Positions 7,081-14,808 of a stretch of DNA of 15,814 nt are shown one piece after another; the stretch's first letter is position 1; each line of letters starts with the position of its first letter. The notes beneath the pieces were generated by a model. It saw only the letters and a program-made list of their open reading frames with translations, was not told the DNA's origin and searched no databases. The stretch comes from Thermoplasmata archaeon (GTDB lineage: Archaea; Thermoplasmatota; Thermoplasmata; Thermoplasmatales; Thermoplasmataceae). The stretch lies in NCBI GenBank assembly GCA_021827885.1, contig JAKAUD010000223.1:1-15814 (forward strand), read 5' to 3'. The translations under genes were made by a program, and so were the position numbers.

Positions 7081-7125
7081 ATGATAACGGAGAAAGAACC
7101 TTTAGGATTAATTAATTATGAATGA
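7081..7125 (+). CDS. Possible 14-codon leader ORF overlapping the type IIG start
   Basis: An ATG at 7081 preceded by AGAGGT (7072-7077) opens a 14-codon frame, MITEKEPLGLINYE, ending in TGA at 7123-7125. It overlaps the first 8 bases of the R-M gene in a different frame. The R-M start itself lacks a clear ribosome site and sits inside a transcript, so reinitiation from this ORF would explain its translation. It may equally be chance; the peptide shows no family resemblance. Confidence 0.25.
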   Translation: MITEKEPLGLINYE

Positions 7126-10100
7126 TGAAAGAACTCTTGTTGCAGAGCTTGCCACTTACATAAGCAGGTTAGAGGCTTTTGATGCTCACGTCGAAATTCA
7201 TCCCACGAAATTGAACCGCATGGACATTGTTGTCAACTACAAGGGAAATACACTGTATACAGGCGAGTTTAAAAGGCCTTTTTTAATTGAAGGGAAAAAC
7301 CCTAGAAACATTGATCTAGTTTCAGATGCTAATGATAAAGCCTCCAAATTCGGCTCTAGATTTTTCATTACCTCCAATTTTAATATAACAATCTTGTGGG
7401 ACCGGTCTGACACTTCAAGACCTTTGATGAGTCAAGACGTTGAAGAATTTATTTTACCAGAACAGATTAAAAAAGATGATGATTTTGCTAAACCAGCAAT
7501 TAGGTCTAGTTTGGAAACTTATATACAAAATATAACTCGAAGGATTTTGGATTTCAAAGAAGGACGAGTATCAACTCATTATAAACCTCTGGGCGAATCA
7601 TTTATTATGGGGCTAAATTCTCATTTGCAAGATGCTGCGGAAGAAGCAATTAAATATATATCAAATTCACTTTTATTGAAATGGAGAAAGGAAACTAGTT
7701 CGTTAACCACTAATGATGATGATGAAAAAATTCGTTTGGCGAAATATAGTCTTTATGTCTTATCAAATAAGGTAATGTTTTACTACTATCTTAAAAGAAC
7801 TTTTACAGCATTACCAGAAATTGAAGAACAAAAAGCAACGAGTGCTTCTGGACTAAAAAATATTGTAGAAAAGGCTTTCGAGCGGGCGCAGACAGAATCA
7901 GAGGATTATGGAAACGTGTTTGAATCTAACGAATTCGACAATATTCCTTTTCTGAGCGATGAATTGATTAAACCTGTAATTTCTCTTCTGAGATTCTATA
8001 GGGACTACAGTTTTGACTCAATGTCTCAAGATATCTTGGGTAACTTGTATGATAGACTTATCTCAACTGATGAGAGATATGCATTTGGCCAATATTTTAC
8101 GCCAATCCCAGTAGTGGATATGATAAACGCTCTGACAATTAAAAAAGGGAGCGCACGAGTTTTGGACCCAGCATGTGGATCGGGCACTTTCCTGACAAGA
8201 GCTTTTGACTTAGAACTTAAGTTGATGAATAAAGACGACAAAACAAGCAGAGAAAAGGTCCTTGCTCAATTATTTGGGGTTGATATAGCTCGATATCCTG
8301 TTCATTTAGCAACCATAGCACTGGCCTCCAAGCTAAAGATCGCTAATCCATCCTTGTACCCTCAAGTAATCAGGTCGGATTTTCTAGACGTAAAAACAAA
8401 GGCTGTCGTACCAAAGTACAGGTGGGGTAAAAATGATAATGTAAACACAACGAGAGATTTCAGTGATGAGGAACGGGTTGTAGAGTTTAAACCGATTGAC
8501 GCTGTTGTTGGAAATCTTCCATACATTGAAACTAAACAAATCGATAATGCTAAGCGTGCCCCCGAACAAAAAAAAGTGCTCGACTTTCTCACTAACAATG
8601 GTTTTGAGGGTGCTTATCCAAGCGGGTTATCTGACTTTCATGTCTATTTTTGGTTTTACATTCTTCCTTTTTTGAGAGATGGGTCGCGTGTCGGATTCTT
8701 GACTTCTGATACATGGTTAAACGTGGGATTTGGCGATGATCTGAAGCAATTCATTTCTAAGCATTTCAAGATCTTAGCTATTATAGAATCCTCTATGGAA
8801 AGGTGGTTTGAAGATGCTCTTGTTAATACGGTGATTACCATACTTGAAAGATGCGAAAGTAAAGAGGCTCTTATGAACAATGAAGTGTCATTCTTCCGCA
8901 TCACCGATCAGATCATTAAAATAATTCCTGATTTAAATGCTGCCATTAGAATAGCTAAAATTCTGGAAACTAGCAAGGAAGGGATGGTTAATGAAGGAAT
9001 AGTCTTAACAAGAAAAGTACGGCAGGGAAGCATTGATTTCTCAGATGTAATGGGTAGTAAATTATACCCATACCTAAGAGCCCCAGACGTTTTTTTTGAG
9101 TATATTAATCTAAAGGAAATGACAATTTTAAAGAATGTTATGGATATAAAATTTGGTATAAAAACAGGTGCTGATTCATTCTTTGTAGTTAAGGACATAA
9201 CAGACGATTACTCAATTAAAGACATGAAAAGGATATTCGGACTAAACAAAGGAGAGGCTGATAGAATACGAGTCATTAAGGATGGCACGGGGCAACCGCA
9301 CTTGATCGAAAGAGAATATCTCAGGCCTTTCTTAAAAAGTCCAAAAGAGTTTACACAAGAAGGAAAACTTTTACTGAGTGATAAAACAAACAAAATGTTA
9401 GTACTAATACCTGAACAAACTATAACAAAAGTAAAAACCCACGCAAAAGCCTATTTACAATATGGCGAGACCAAACCCGTTTCATTCCCTTATTCATCAA
9501 CACCTTCAGTGGTATCGCGAAATCCCTGGTGGAAGCTGAGCCCAATTATTAAGCCTGATGTAGTGTTTCCACAAGGTTACAGTGATAAATTCATTTTTCC
9601 AAAAGCAAATCTCCTATTACATGCAAGGCTGTACTTTGGAGTATCAAAGGACAAAGAAAACACAGAGGTGCTATATGCATATTTTAACTCTTCTTTATTT
9701 TATCCTTTCCCTGATTTTTATGGAAGAACCGGTGGCGGAGGAATAGTTGAACTTAAGGTGTACGAATTAGAAAATTTAAAGGTACCTGATCCACATAAGT
9801 TAATGCCCTATAAGGAAGTACTAAAAACCATCATGGAAAAGATGGAAAAGAGAAAGATTGGAAATGTATACGAGGAAATTTGGAATGGAAATGGTGATTT
9901 CACTCTAGAAAAAGTGAAACAGGACAGGCTGGAATTGGACAGAACGATTTTAAAGGCTCTTAGTTGTTCCGATGCAGACTCATTTCTAATAAAATGGTAT
10001 ACAATGTTAATAAAAACAATTCGAGAACGATCTATAAAAGCAAGCAGCATTAGAAAAGTAACATCTAAGAAAGGTAAGGATTTGTACGGTGTAGTTAGTG

Positions 10101-10516
10101 AAGTGCTTAAAAGAATTGAAATAAAACATTTTTTTGACGATTATGTAGCAGCGAATGAATTTGAAAGGACAGTTGAGTTTAGCAAAGGGATTGTCATAAA
10201 TATGGGAAACGATCTGTTTAGTGATTCTGGAGGCGCATTTATCTCTGTTGACGGCACAAAGGTATATTTTAAATCGAAGTTTGATGCCAAATACTGTTAT
10301 TATTCTCTTAAATGCGGAGTAAATATAGTCAATTTCCCGAGTGAAAAAAGGGTTAGAGAAGCTGTTGTAGATTTTGAAAAAGACCTACGGATATGGCGAA
10401 CTCTTATCCTAAAAGAAATACAGGGGTTGACTTCAGATGAGAAAACTTTGGAAAAACTGTTAGTAATGTGTTCTACACAATCTGGCCTTTCTGATCTTTT
10501 GCTTGAGAAATCTTGA
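7118..10516 (+). CDS. Type IIG restriction-modification enzyme (PD-(D/E)XK nuclease + N6-adenine methyltransferase + TRD), 1132 aa
   Basis: A single-chain enzyme that should both cut and methylate DNA. The N-terminal 110 residues hold a PD-(D/E)XK nuclease: D36 (RMDIVV) and E50-F-K52 (GEFKRP), with E10 in the leading helix. The helical linker runs to about 310. The methyltransferase follows: motif X FGQYFTP (323-329), AdoMet motif I DPACGSGTFL (350-359), FGVDI (about 386), and catalytic motif IV NLPY (466-469), where most relatives have NPPY. YFW and FLTSDTWL segments near 510-535 continue the gamma-class order. Residues about 600-950 form the target-recognition region, with GIKTGADSFFVV like the TaqI/Eco57I type. 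The last 180 residues are helical. Length suits a complete type IIG enzyme. It probably depends on the zinc-ribbon promoter 240 bases upstream. It ends in TGA. Confidence 0.93.
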   Translation: MNDERTLVAELATYISRLEAFDAHVEIHPTKLNRMDIVVNYKGNTLYTGEFKRPFLIEGKNPRNIDLVSDANDKASKFGSRFFITSNFNITILWDRSDTSRPLMSQDVEEFILPEQIKKDDDFAKPAIRSSLETYIQNITRRILDFKEGRVSTHYKPLGESFIMGLNSHLQDAAEEAIKYISNSLLLKWRKETSSLTTNDDDEKIRLAKYSLYVLSNKVMFYYYLKRTFTALPEIEEQKATSASGLKNIVEKAFERAQTESEDYGNVFESNEFDNIPFLSDELIKPVISLLRFYRDYSFDSMSQDILGNLYDRLISTDERYAFGQYFTPIPVVDMINALTIKKGSARVLDPACGSGTFLTRAFDLELKLMNKDDKTSREKVLAQLFGVDIARYPVHLATIALASKLKIANPSLYPQVIRSDFLDVKTKAVVPKYRWGKNDNVNTTRDFSDEERVVEFKPIDAVVGNLPYIETKQIDNAKRAPEQKKVLDFLTNNGFEGAYPSGLSDFHVYFWFYILPFLRDGSRVGFLTSDTWLNVGFGDDLKQFISKHFKILAIIESSMERWFEDALVNTVITILERCESKEALMNNEVSFFRITDQIIKIIPDLNAAIRIAKILETSKEGMVNEGIVLTRKVRQGSIDFSDVMGSKLYPYLRAPDVFFEYINLKEMTILKNVMDIKFGIKTGADSFFVVKDITDDYSIKDMKRIFGLNKGEADRIRVIKDGTGQPHLIEREYLRPFLKSPKEFTQEGKLLLSDKTNKMLVLIPEQTITKVKTHAKAYLQYGETKPVSFPYSSTPSVVSRNPWWKLSPIIKPDVVFPQGYSDKFIFPKANLLLHARLYFGVSKDKENTEVLYAYFNSSLFYPFPDFYGRTGGGGIVELKVYELENLKVPDPHKLMPYKEVLKTIMEKMEKRKIGNVYEEIWNGNGDFTLEKVKQDRLELDRTILKALSCSDADSFLIKWYTMLIKTIRERSIKASSIRKVTSKKGKDLYGVVSEVLKRIEIKHFFDDYVAANEFERTVEFSKGIVINMGNDLFSDSGGAFISVDGTKVYFKSKFDAKYCYYSLKCGVNIVNFPSEKRVREAVVDFEKDLRIWRTLILKEIQGLTSDEKTLEKLLVMCSTQSGLSDLLLEKS

Positions 10517-10588
10517 CTAAAGTTATCTTAACTAGAACGTTAATATAGTGCTTTGTATATTATACTCGTGGCTTAATTTTTAAAGTCA

Positions 10589-11017
10589 GTGGAGTGTGAT
10601 ATTTTGAAAGAAATCAACGTCAAGACTGCCAACGAATTTCATGAATGGCAAAGGGTAAATCTGCCAAGTTCCCTAGTAATACAGGATTTAGATTCATGGG
10701 CAGTTGTAATTTCTGACTCTAAAAAAGACTATGTCCCTTGCGGACTTTTTGAATTAAAGAGATCTTTTGAGGAAGTGGACAAATGGAGTCCTTACAAAGA
10801 CGACTATTCAAACTACAAAGCTCTGTTTACATTCGCCACCAAAGCATCGTTACCATTCTTTACTATTTACTTTAAGAAAGGAGGGCCTTTGATTCGAGTT
10901 GCGTGGTTCGAGGTAAGAGATGTGAACGCGGAAAAGAACGACTGGATTGTCTACGATAAAGAAATATTGACTTCTGACCAACTTAAAAAGAAAATTTTGG
11001 ACCTAACAAATCTCTGA
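10589..11017 (+). CDS. Small PD-(D/E)XK-like nuclease, 142 aa
   Basis: Numbering from the GTG at 10589, the core reads D35 in IQDLDSWAVV, then GLFELKRS with E55-x-K57, then a helix containing WSPYKDDYSNYKALFTFA, then LPFFTIYF. Acid, E-x-K and the following W...Y helix fit a compact PD-(D/E)XK nuclease of the predicted-endonuclease or Holliday-resolvase type. Two starts compete. The GTG at 10589 lies about 30 bases after TATATTA (10556-10562). An in-frame TTG at 10604 follows GGAGTGTGAT (10591-10600), close to the archaeal Shine-Dalgarno, giving 137 aa. Either keeps the whole core. It lies 72 bases after the R-M gene, which suggests a partner role, but it may have its own promoter. It ends at the right edge of the AT-rich island. 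Confidence 0.65.
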   Translation: MECDILKEINVKTANEFHEWQRVNLPSSLVIQDLDSWAVVISDSKKDYVPCGLFELKRSFEEVDKWSPYKDDYSNYKALFTFATKASLPFFTIYFKKGGPLIRVAWFEVRDVNAEKNDWIVYDKEILTSDQLKKKILDLTNL

Positions 11018-11058
11018 TCCTTCCTTCCGGTTATGTATTCCTTCTCGAACTTGTTCAT
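10951..11058 (-). pseudogene. Cut-off ORF overlapping the 68-aa gene stop by ATGA
   Basis: Directly at the stop of the 68-aa gene an ATGA overlap (11055-11058) opens a new frame, the usual arrangement of a second operon gene. It begins MNKFEKEYITGRK, like a genuine protein start. After about 13-16 codons it enters the antisense of the nuclease gene ending at 11017 and stops at 10951 after 35 codons. The simplest reading is that the downstream gene was cut when the AT-rich island joined here, but a chance ORF is possible. Confidence 0.35.
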
Positions 11059-11261
11059 AGCAACCTTGTCCATTCAGCCTCTGAGAATTTGTCCTTCAGT
11101 ATCCTGAGGAAATCATGGTAGTTTCTGCTGTTCCTGAAAGCATCTCCTATTATTTCTGCATCGTGCTCTCCCCTTTCCTTCCAGCCCTTGTTGTATCCCT
11201 CCTTCCTGGGATCCTGCTGCATTAAGGCAGCGCCTGTTGTATTTTCAAGTCGTCTCTGCAT
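11055..11261 (-). CDS. Small uncharacterised protein, 68 aa
   Basis: I do not recognise it. It is hydrophilic and mostly helical, with no cysteines. A segment rich in glycine and charge, KEGYNKGWKERGEHDAE (about 20-36), is followed by an amphipathic helix, NYHDFLRILKDKFSEAEW. Codon use is GC-richer than in the island, so it probably belongs to the resident chromosome. In-frame ATGs at 11261 and 11222 are both possible starts; I see no decisive ribosome site or TATA box. A second ORF begins in its stop codon (ATGA) and is quickly cut off, which suggests it was the first gene of an operon. It may itself be a remnant. Confidence 0.5.
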   Translation of the reverse strand: MQRRLENTTGAALMQQDPRKEGYNKGWKERGEHDAEIIGDAFRNSRNYHDFLRILKDKFSEAEWTRLL

Positions 11262-11452
11262 GGATCAGGTGAGAGGTAACAACCCATATCGCACTTTTCG
11301 CTGGAATTAAAAATGTAAAAATGAGATGTAATCCATATGATCACGCAATCCGCTGACAGTAAGGTTCGATCTTCTTCAATACTTGCGGTAAAACACATGG
11401 GCCGATAGTCATGTCATGTATCTGCCGTTATGGAAATAAGCCTGCGGAATCG

Positions 11453-11460
11453 TTTTTATG
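11453..11460 (+). promoter_or_regulatory. TATA-like box in the 11262-11483 intergenic region
   Basis: TTTTTATG is centred about 28 bases before the GTG at 11484, supporting that start as leaderless. The rest of the 222-base intergenic stretch shows no gene or clear structure. Confidence 0.45.
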
Positions 11461-11483
11461 CCATCCGGCTGCTGTCATAGGGA

Positions 11484-11950
11484 GTGAAATTCCTCATCAT
11501 GATCTACCGTGACATTGACCGGAGGATCGGCTACATGCTCTCCGTCTCCATGGTGCAGAGCCATCCCCTGATCCCGGTGATGGAGAAGGAGTTCGGCGAC
11601 GTCCCGCTGCACTCGGACCGCATAGGCAGCGAATCGTACATAGCCCTCTTCGTGCAGGGCGAAAAAGCACAGAGGTTCGAGCCCATGGTATCCTCCTATG
11701 ATCATGTTATGAGGGGTGACCTTCTCACGGTCAAGCTCAAGTCCGAGGAGATGATCACCGTCAGCGGGATCATGGACCGCATACTCGGCATAGGGACCAT
11801 ATTGCCTAGATCGCTTTACCTCACCGGCGGAAGGATCAGGGCTGAATACAGGTTCCATGCCTCCGATCTTCATAATGTCACCATGCTGGCGGGAGACATA
11901 CTGCAGATGAGGAACGGGATGGAGATCGTGGGTCTCGGCCCAGATTCTGG
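11484..11950 (+). pseudogene. Truncated regulator-like gene (N-terminal domain only)
   Basis: From the GTG at 11484 about 155 codons read as a coherent, GC-rich protein: KFLIMIYRDIDRRIGYML, then SHPLIPVMEKEFGD, then HSDRIGSESYIALFV, ending near MEIVGLGPDSGG. It resembles the sensory N-terminal half of Bat-like (HTH_10) archaeal regulators, which should continue into a helix-turn-helix domain. Instead composition changes near 11950. The frame stays open to a stop at 12087 only as antisense of the opposing gene (HSVKLKNYYIYSKW onward is not protein-like in context). The DNA-binding part is therefore missing. The family assignment is tentative; the loss of the 3' half is better supported by the collision with the opposing gene. 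The end coordinate is approximate. Confidence 0.5.
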
Positions 11951-12155
11951 AGGGCATTCTGTCAAACTCAAGAACTATTATATCTATTCCAAGTGGATCA
12001 TTATAGACAAGTTTAGCCTCCTTCAAGTTCACACCGGGAGGGATTGCTCTCCTGTCCCGCAGAAACTGTGTCGGTATTTTCGATTCTGACAACGGATAAC
12101 CTAGATCAGTAAGCCGTTTCTTCCATAATGAGAAATCGAACCTTGTAGCTTCCAT
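11950..12155 (-). pseudogene. 5' fragment of a gene following the second zinc-ribbon gene
   Basis: The ATG at 12155 starts about 68 convincing codons (MEATRFDFSLWKKRLTDLG, then TQFLRDRRAIPPGVNLKEAK, then LVYNDPLGIDIIVLEFDRM) that stop making sense near 11950. From there the open frame is simply antisense of the truncated regulator, rich in His, Pro and Asp, and ends at 11475. The start lies 6 bases after the zinc-ribbon stop, so the two form an operon. I do not recognise the fragment. By analogy with the zinc-ribbon/type IIG pair at 6906-10516 it may be the beginning of a restriction-related gene, but that is inference. The end coordinate is approximate. Confidence 0.5.
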
Positions 12156-12161
12156 TATGAA

Positions 12162-12326
12162 TCAGTACCTTGCTTTTGGGATCGTATAACTATTCGACAC
12201 CCCTTCGTACAGATTGAAGTGCTCACCGCATTCAGAGCATTTAAACCGTGATACCTTGTAAACATTGAAAGCCCACCTATTGACTGGGGGTGTGGTTACC
12301 TCAGAGTTGCATATAGGACATTTCAT
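12162..12326 (-). CDS. Small zinc-ribbon protein, 54 aa (paralogue of the 6906 gene)
   Basis: A short minus-strand gene: MKCPICNSEV at the N-terminus, VSRFKCSECGEHFNLYE at 25-41, and SYTIPK near the end. Cysteines 3, 6, 30 and 33 form a C-x2-C...C-x2-C ribbon at exactly the positions seen in the 55-aa protein at 6906. W18, F20, V25, R27, F28, F37, N38, Y40 and E41 are also shared. A TATA-like box lies about 23 bases before the ATG, so the transcript is leaderless. Six bases after its stop the broken gene at 12155 begins. The repeated arrangement, zinc ribbon first and another gene second, suggests a standing partnership. Function is unknown; a DNA-binding regulator is the best guess. Confidence 0.82.
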   Translation of the reverse strand: MKCPICNSEVTTPPVNRWAFNVYKVSRFKCSECGEHFNLYEGVSNSYTIPKARY

Positions 12327-12343
12327 AAATGCGACATGGCGAG

Positions 12344-12354
12344 GCTTTTTAAGC
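12344..12354 (-). promoter_or_regulatory. TATA-like box for the second zinc-ribbon gene
   Basis: On the minus strand the bases read GCTTAAAAAGC, itself almost palindromic, centred about 23 bases before the ATG at 12326. The spacing fits a leaderless start. Confidence 0.5.
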
Positions 12355-12392
12355 GTTTTCCCTCGAATTGTTTTCTATAAAGGTTTTGAGCC

Positions 12393-12424
12393 TCAGGAGT
12401 GTCCCACACCCTGAAGTTTTTATA
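12393..12424 (+). terminator. Hairpin followed by a T-run
   Basis: TCAGG-A-GTGT (12393-12402) pairs with ACAC-CCTGA (12406-12414) around a CCC loop, giving nine base pairs with one bulged A. It is followed by AGTTTTTATAC. This looks like an intrinsic terminator for plus-strand transcription arriving from the truncated regulator side, upstream of the surface-protein promoter. A stem in a small RNA is the alternative. Confidence 0.45.
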
Positions 12425-12437
12425 CAAATATTTTTTT

Positions 12438-12533
12438 ATGATTCAAGGACCAGCACACATTAACTTCCCATGCCGTTTCATTGGGCATGTCGCCATGTCC
12501 AGCTTACTGGGGAATAACTGGGATTGTTTTTAA
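12438..12533 (+). CDS. Doubtful 31-codon ORF before the surface-protein gene
   Basis: An ATG at 12438, about 18 bases after the TTTTTATAC run, opens a 31-codon frame ending in TAA at 12531. It encodes MIQGPAHINFPCRFIGHVAM and 11 more residues. No ribosome site precedes it and I know no such peptide. It is listed only because nothing else fills the space; a chance ORF in the promoter region is more likely. Confidence 0.12.
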   Translation: MIQGPAHINFPCRFIGHVAMSSLLGNNWDCF

Positions 12534-12542
12534 TTTGAGCAA

Positions 12543-12550
12543 ATTTTAAG
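12543..12550 (+). promoter_or_regulatory. TATA-like box for the surface-protein gene
   Basis: ATTTTAAG is centred about 27 bases before the TTG at 12574, supporting that codon as a leaderless start. Another AT-rich element, TTATAAAA at 12563-12570, is too close to serve it. Confidence 0.45.
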
Positions 12551-12573
12551 TAATTGGGAATGTTATAAAAGCA

Positions 12574-13167
12574 TTGAATTTACTGAGGAAAACTGCCGTA
12601 ATTCTGATATTTGCGCTCATATTATCTGCAAGCTACTTTCTGATATCGTCTCCAGCAACTTCTTCGACTTCGAATAATTTACCATCTGTCACCCAAACCA
12701 ATGTGGCATACCTTAATGGCACCGAGACCTACTATACAAATGCGGGGCAGACTTCCGCAGGGTCAATAACCTACTACTCTCAGCCCAATTATTACCTGAA
12801 TTCTACCGCGATATTTGCAGGTTCAGTCGGAACAACTCAGTCAGTAAACTCAGCAGATAATATTTACCTCGGCACTTACCAATATGTGGGATATTCAGGG
12901 GTAGGAAACGGATTAATCTCCAGTTCATACGCTGAGACTCCCGATATGGCCATTGCATTTGAGGCAGGTGTGGCTGCCATTGCATATGGAATTGTGGTTT
13001 CTTATGATTACAACGTCGGCACAATTTACGCCACTCTTACTATGGTCAGCGTTTCCAGCGGGAGCCAGGTTCAATCAAGTTGGCAATACACAATGGATAC
13101 AGAATGGTCTTATCCGGGAAGTTCTGGTGTAATATTTTCACCAGAGTGGTTTCCTAATGCCCCATGA
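12574..13167 (+). CDS. N-terminal product of the interrupted surface protein, 197 aa
   Basis: If the TGA at 13165 is honoured, this is the only part translated from the original start: a signal peptide followed by about 165 residues of tyrosine-, serine- and glycine-rich beta sequence (for example YYTNAGQTSAGSITYY). It has no membrane anchor, so it would be secreted as a short protein. The family of this N-terminal domain is not recognised. See the full-length entry for the continuation after the stop. Confidence 0.6.
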   Translation: MNLLRKTAVILIFALILSASYFLISSPATSSTSNNLPSVTQTNVAYLNGTETYYTNAGQTSAGSITYYSQPNYYLNSTAIFAGSVGTTQSVNSADNIYLGTYQYVGYSGVGNGLISSSYAETPDMAIAFEAGVAAIAYGIVVSYDYNVGTIYATLTMVSVSSGSQVQSSWQYTMDTEWSYPGSSGVIFSPEWFPNAP

Positions 13168-14808
13168 GGCACTTATTATTTCTATCTTTACGTAGGTGTC
13201 ACACCTTTTCAGAATTATAATTGGCAACTGCCTGGTAATGCAGAGACAACATCAAATGCGGGATACCCGGTTGACAACTTTGCGGTGTCCTATCCGTCCG
13301 CACCTTCATATGTTTACTTTGAAGACGGTTGGACATATAATGGCCTCACTTATAGTGGTCTTTCTGTTTACGGTTACTCATCTTCATTTACCCCTTCTTT
13401 CCCTCAGGCTACTGCAGCGATTGAGATATCCTTTTCAAGCCCATTCTCAGTTGAAATGTATGTCCTAACATCATATGGCACTGTCAACACATTCCAGGAG
13501 AATAGCGGTAGCCTTGCATTCAGTACTTATCTTCCAGAAGGGGGATATTTCGGAAACATATACGGGGAACCGAACGTTCCGCAGTTCTCAATAAATTGGT
13601 ACGCCGAGAATGCTGTCATACCTGGATCACAAAGTTTAAGCTTGGTTTCTACGGGTACGATATATGAGAGTGGGAATTGGTTCAATTCCACTGGAGGCAA
13701 TTCTTATCAATTTCAATTTAGCCCTGCCTCTGGAGCGCTGAATGGCCAAACGATGGACGGCATTGCGTGGAGTACGACCCTGTCATATTCTGTGGGCCAT
13801 CTTCTTGATTACGGGTACGGGGCAGCGGTAAATTTATTTTCTGTCAATGGCAAGAACATCACTTCGCCGGGTCTTTACAATATATTTGCAGGGAGCCTGA
13901 CTGACGGTAACCTCGCAACCAGCGTTCCGATCGATATTAGTACAGCGAATCTTGTTAATTATATCCCGTCATTGACTTCAAATTCCGTCTCGGCTCAGGC
14001 TGCACCTATAACAGAAGGCGTTAACTTCACCTTGAACGTATCCGACACAATACAATACGAGCCTTATTTCATATCTGTGGACTGGGGAGACGGAACATAT
14101 ACGGTTTCCGGTCTCTCAACAAATTCCAGCATCACTTTGAATCACACTTTCTATTCCCCGGGATCTTACACGCCGACCGTTACCATCACCAATACACCGA
14201 ATGCTCCCATGGGTTCTCTTACATCCAAAATATACAATCTTCAGTCCGTTTCCATCAGTTCAATACAGGTCAAAGCCGTAACGAACACCAGCGAGGTCAA
14301 CCCCTTCCAAGCAGTTGGTTTTAGAGTCACTGTTCCCCAGGAAACCCTTCCTTTATCTGACGGACTCGTGCTGTCTTTTGGCGACGGGTCCATGTACTCC
14401 CCACCATCATTTGCAAATTTCAGCGTTTCACACTCTTACGGCAGGACGGGCACCTTTGATGCCATCTTGGAGATCACTGCCAGAGGAAATCTAGTGGCGG
14501 AGAATGTTGGCCTCAAGCCAATATCAGTAGTTCCGATTTCGGCCAGCGCTAAAAGCTATGAGAGCGGCATGTTTGAGCATCTGACATTGAATTATTCATC
14601 AATGAGCCCCTTAAGGGAAGTAGCACTGTATTTGAACGGTACAATTGCCAAGGTTTTTACAGGTCCTGAAAGCAGCGGAAATTTATATTACAACTTCACA
14701 TTGGATCATGACCAGAAAAACTTTGCTTCGTGGAATCTCACTACACTATATGGTTATTCCATGAAGGTTTCACAGTACTATACACAGGAGTTCATACCTG
14801 TAATCACT

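Larger units (their letters stand above)
12331..12499. repeat. 10-base inverted repeat flanking the 12327-12573 intergenic region
   Basis: GACATGGCGA (12333-12342) and TCGCCATGTC (12490-12499) are exact reverse complements about 147 bases apart. The first lies between the TATA box and ATG of the zinc-ribbon gene; the second lies upstream of the surface-protein promoter. They could be two copies of one binding site, but coincidence cannot be excluded. Confidence 0.3.

Noticed and set aside
8656..9198. Two minus-strand frames (82 and 96 codons) opposite the type IIG gene
   Set aside because: They lie antisense to the methyltransferase core and have no independent start signals.
11475..11950. 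Continuation of the minus-strand frame from 12155 as a 226-aa protein
   Set aside because: This part is antisense to a coherent GC-rich gene and translates to a His/Pro/Asp-rich sequence typical of a shadow frame.
11950..12089. Continuation of the plus-strand frame from 11484 to give 201 aa
   Set aside because: It is the antisense of the convincing start of the minus-strand gene at 12155, with a clear break in character.
13165..13167. TGA read as an amino acid (recoding or selenocysteine)
   Set aside because: TGA ends several intact genes here (2288, 10516, 12162 and 47), no SECIS-like structure was noticed, and a single GGA to TGA change is simpler.
13196..13468. 90-codon plus-strand frame in the surface-protein region
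   Set aside because: It is out of frame with the surface protein and has an unlikely Met/His/Leu/Arg-rich composition.
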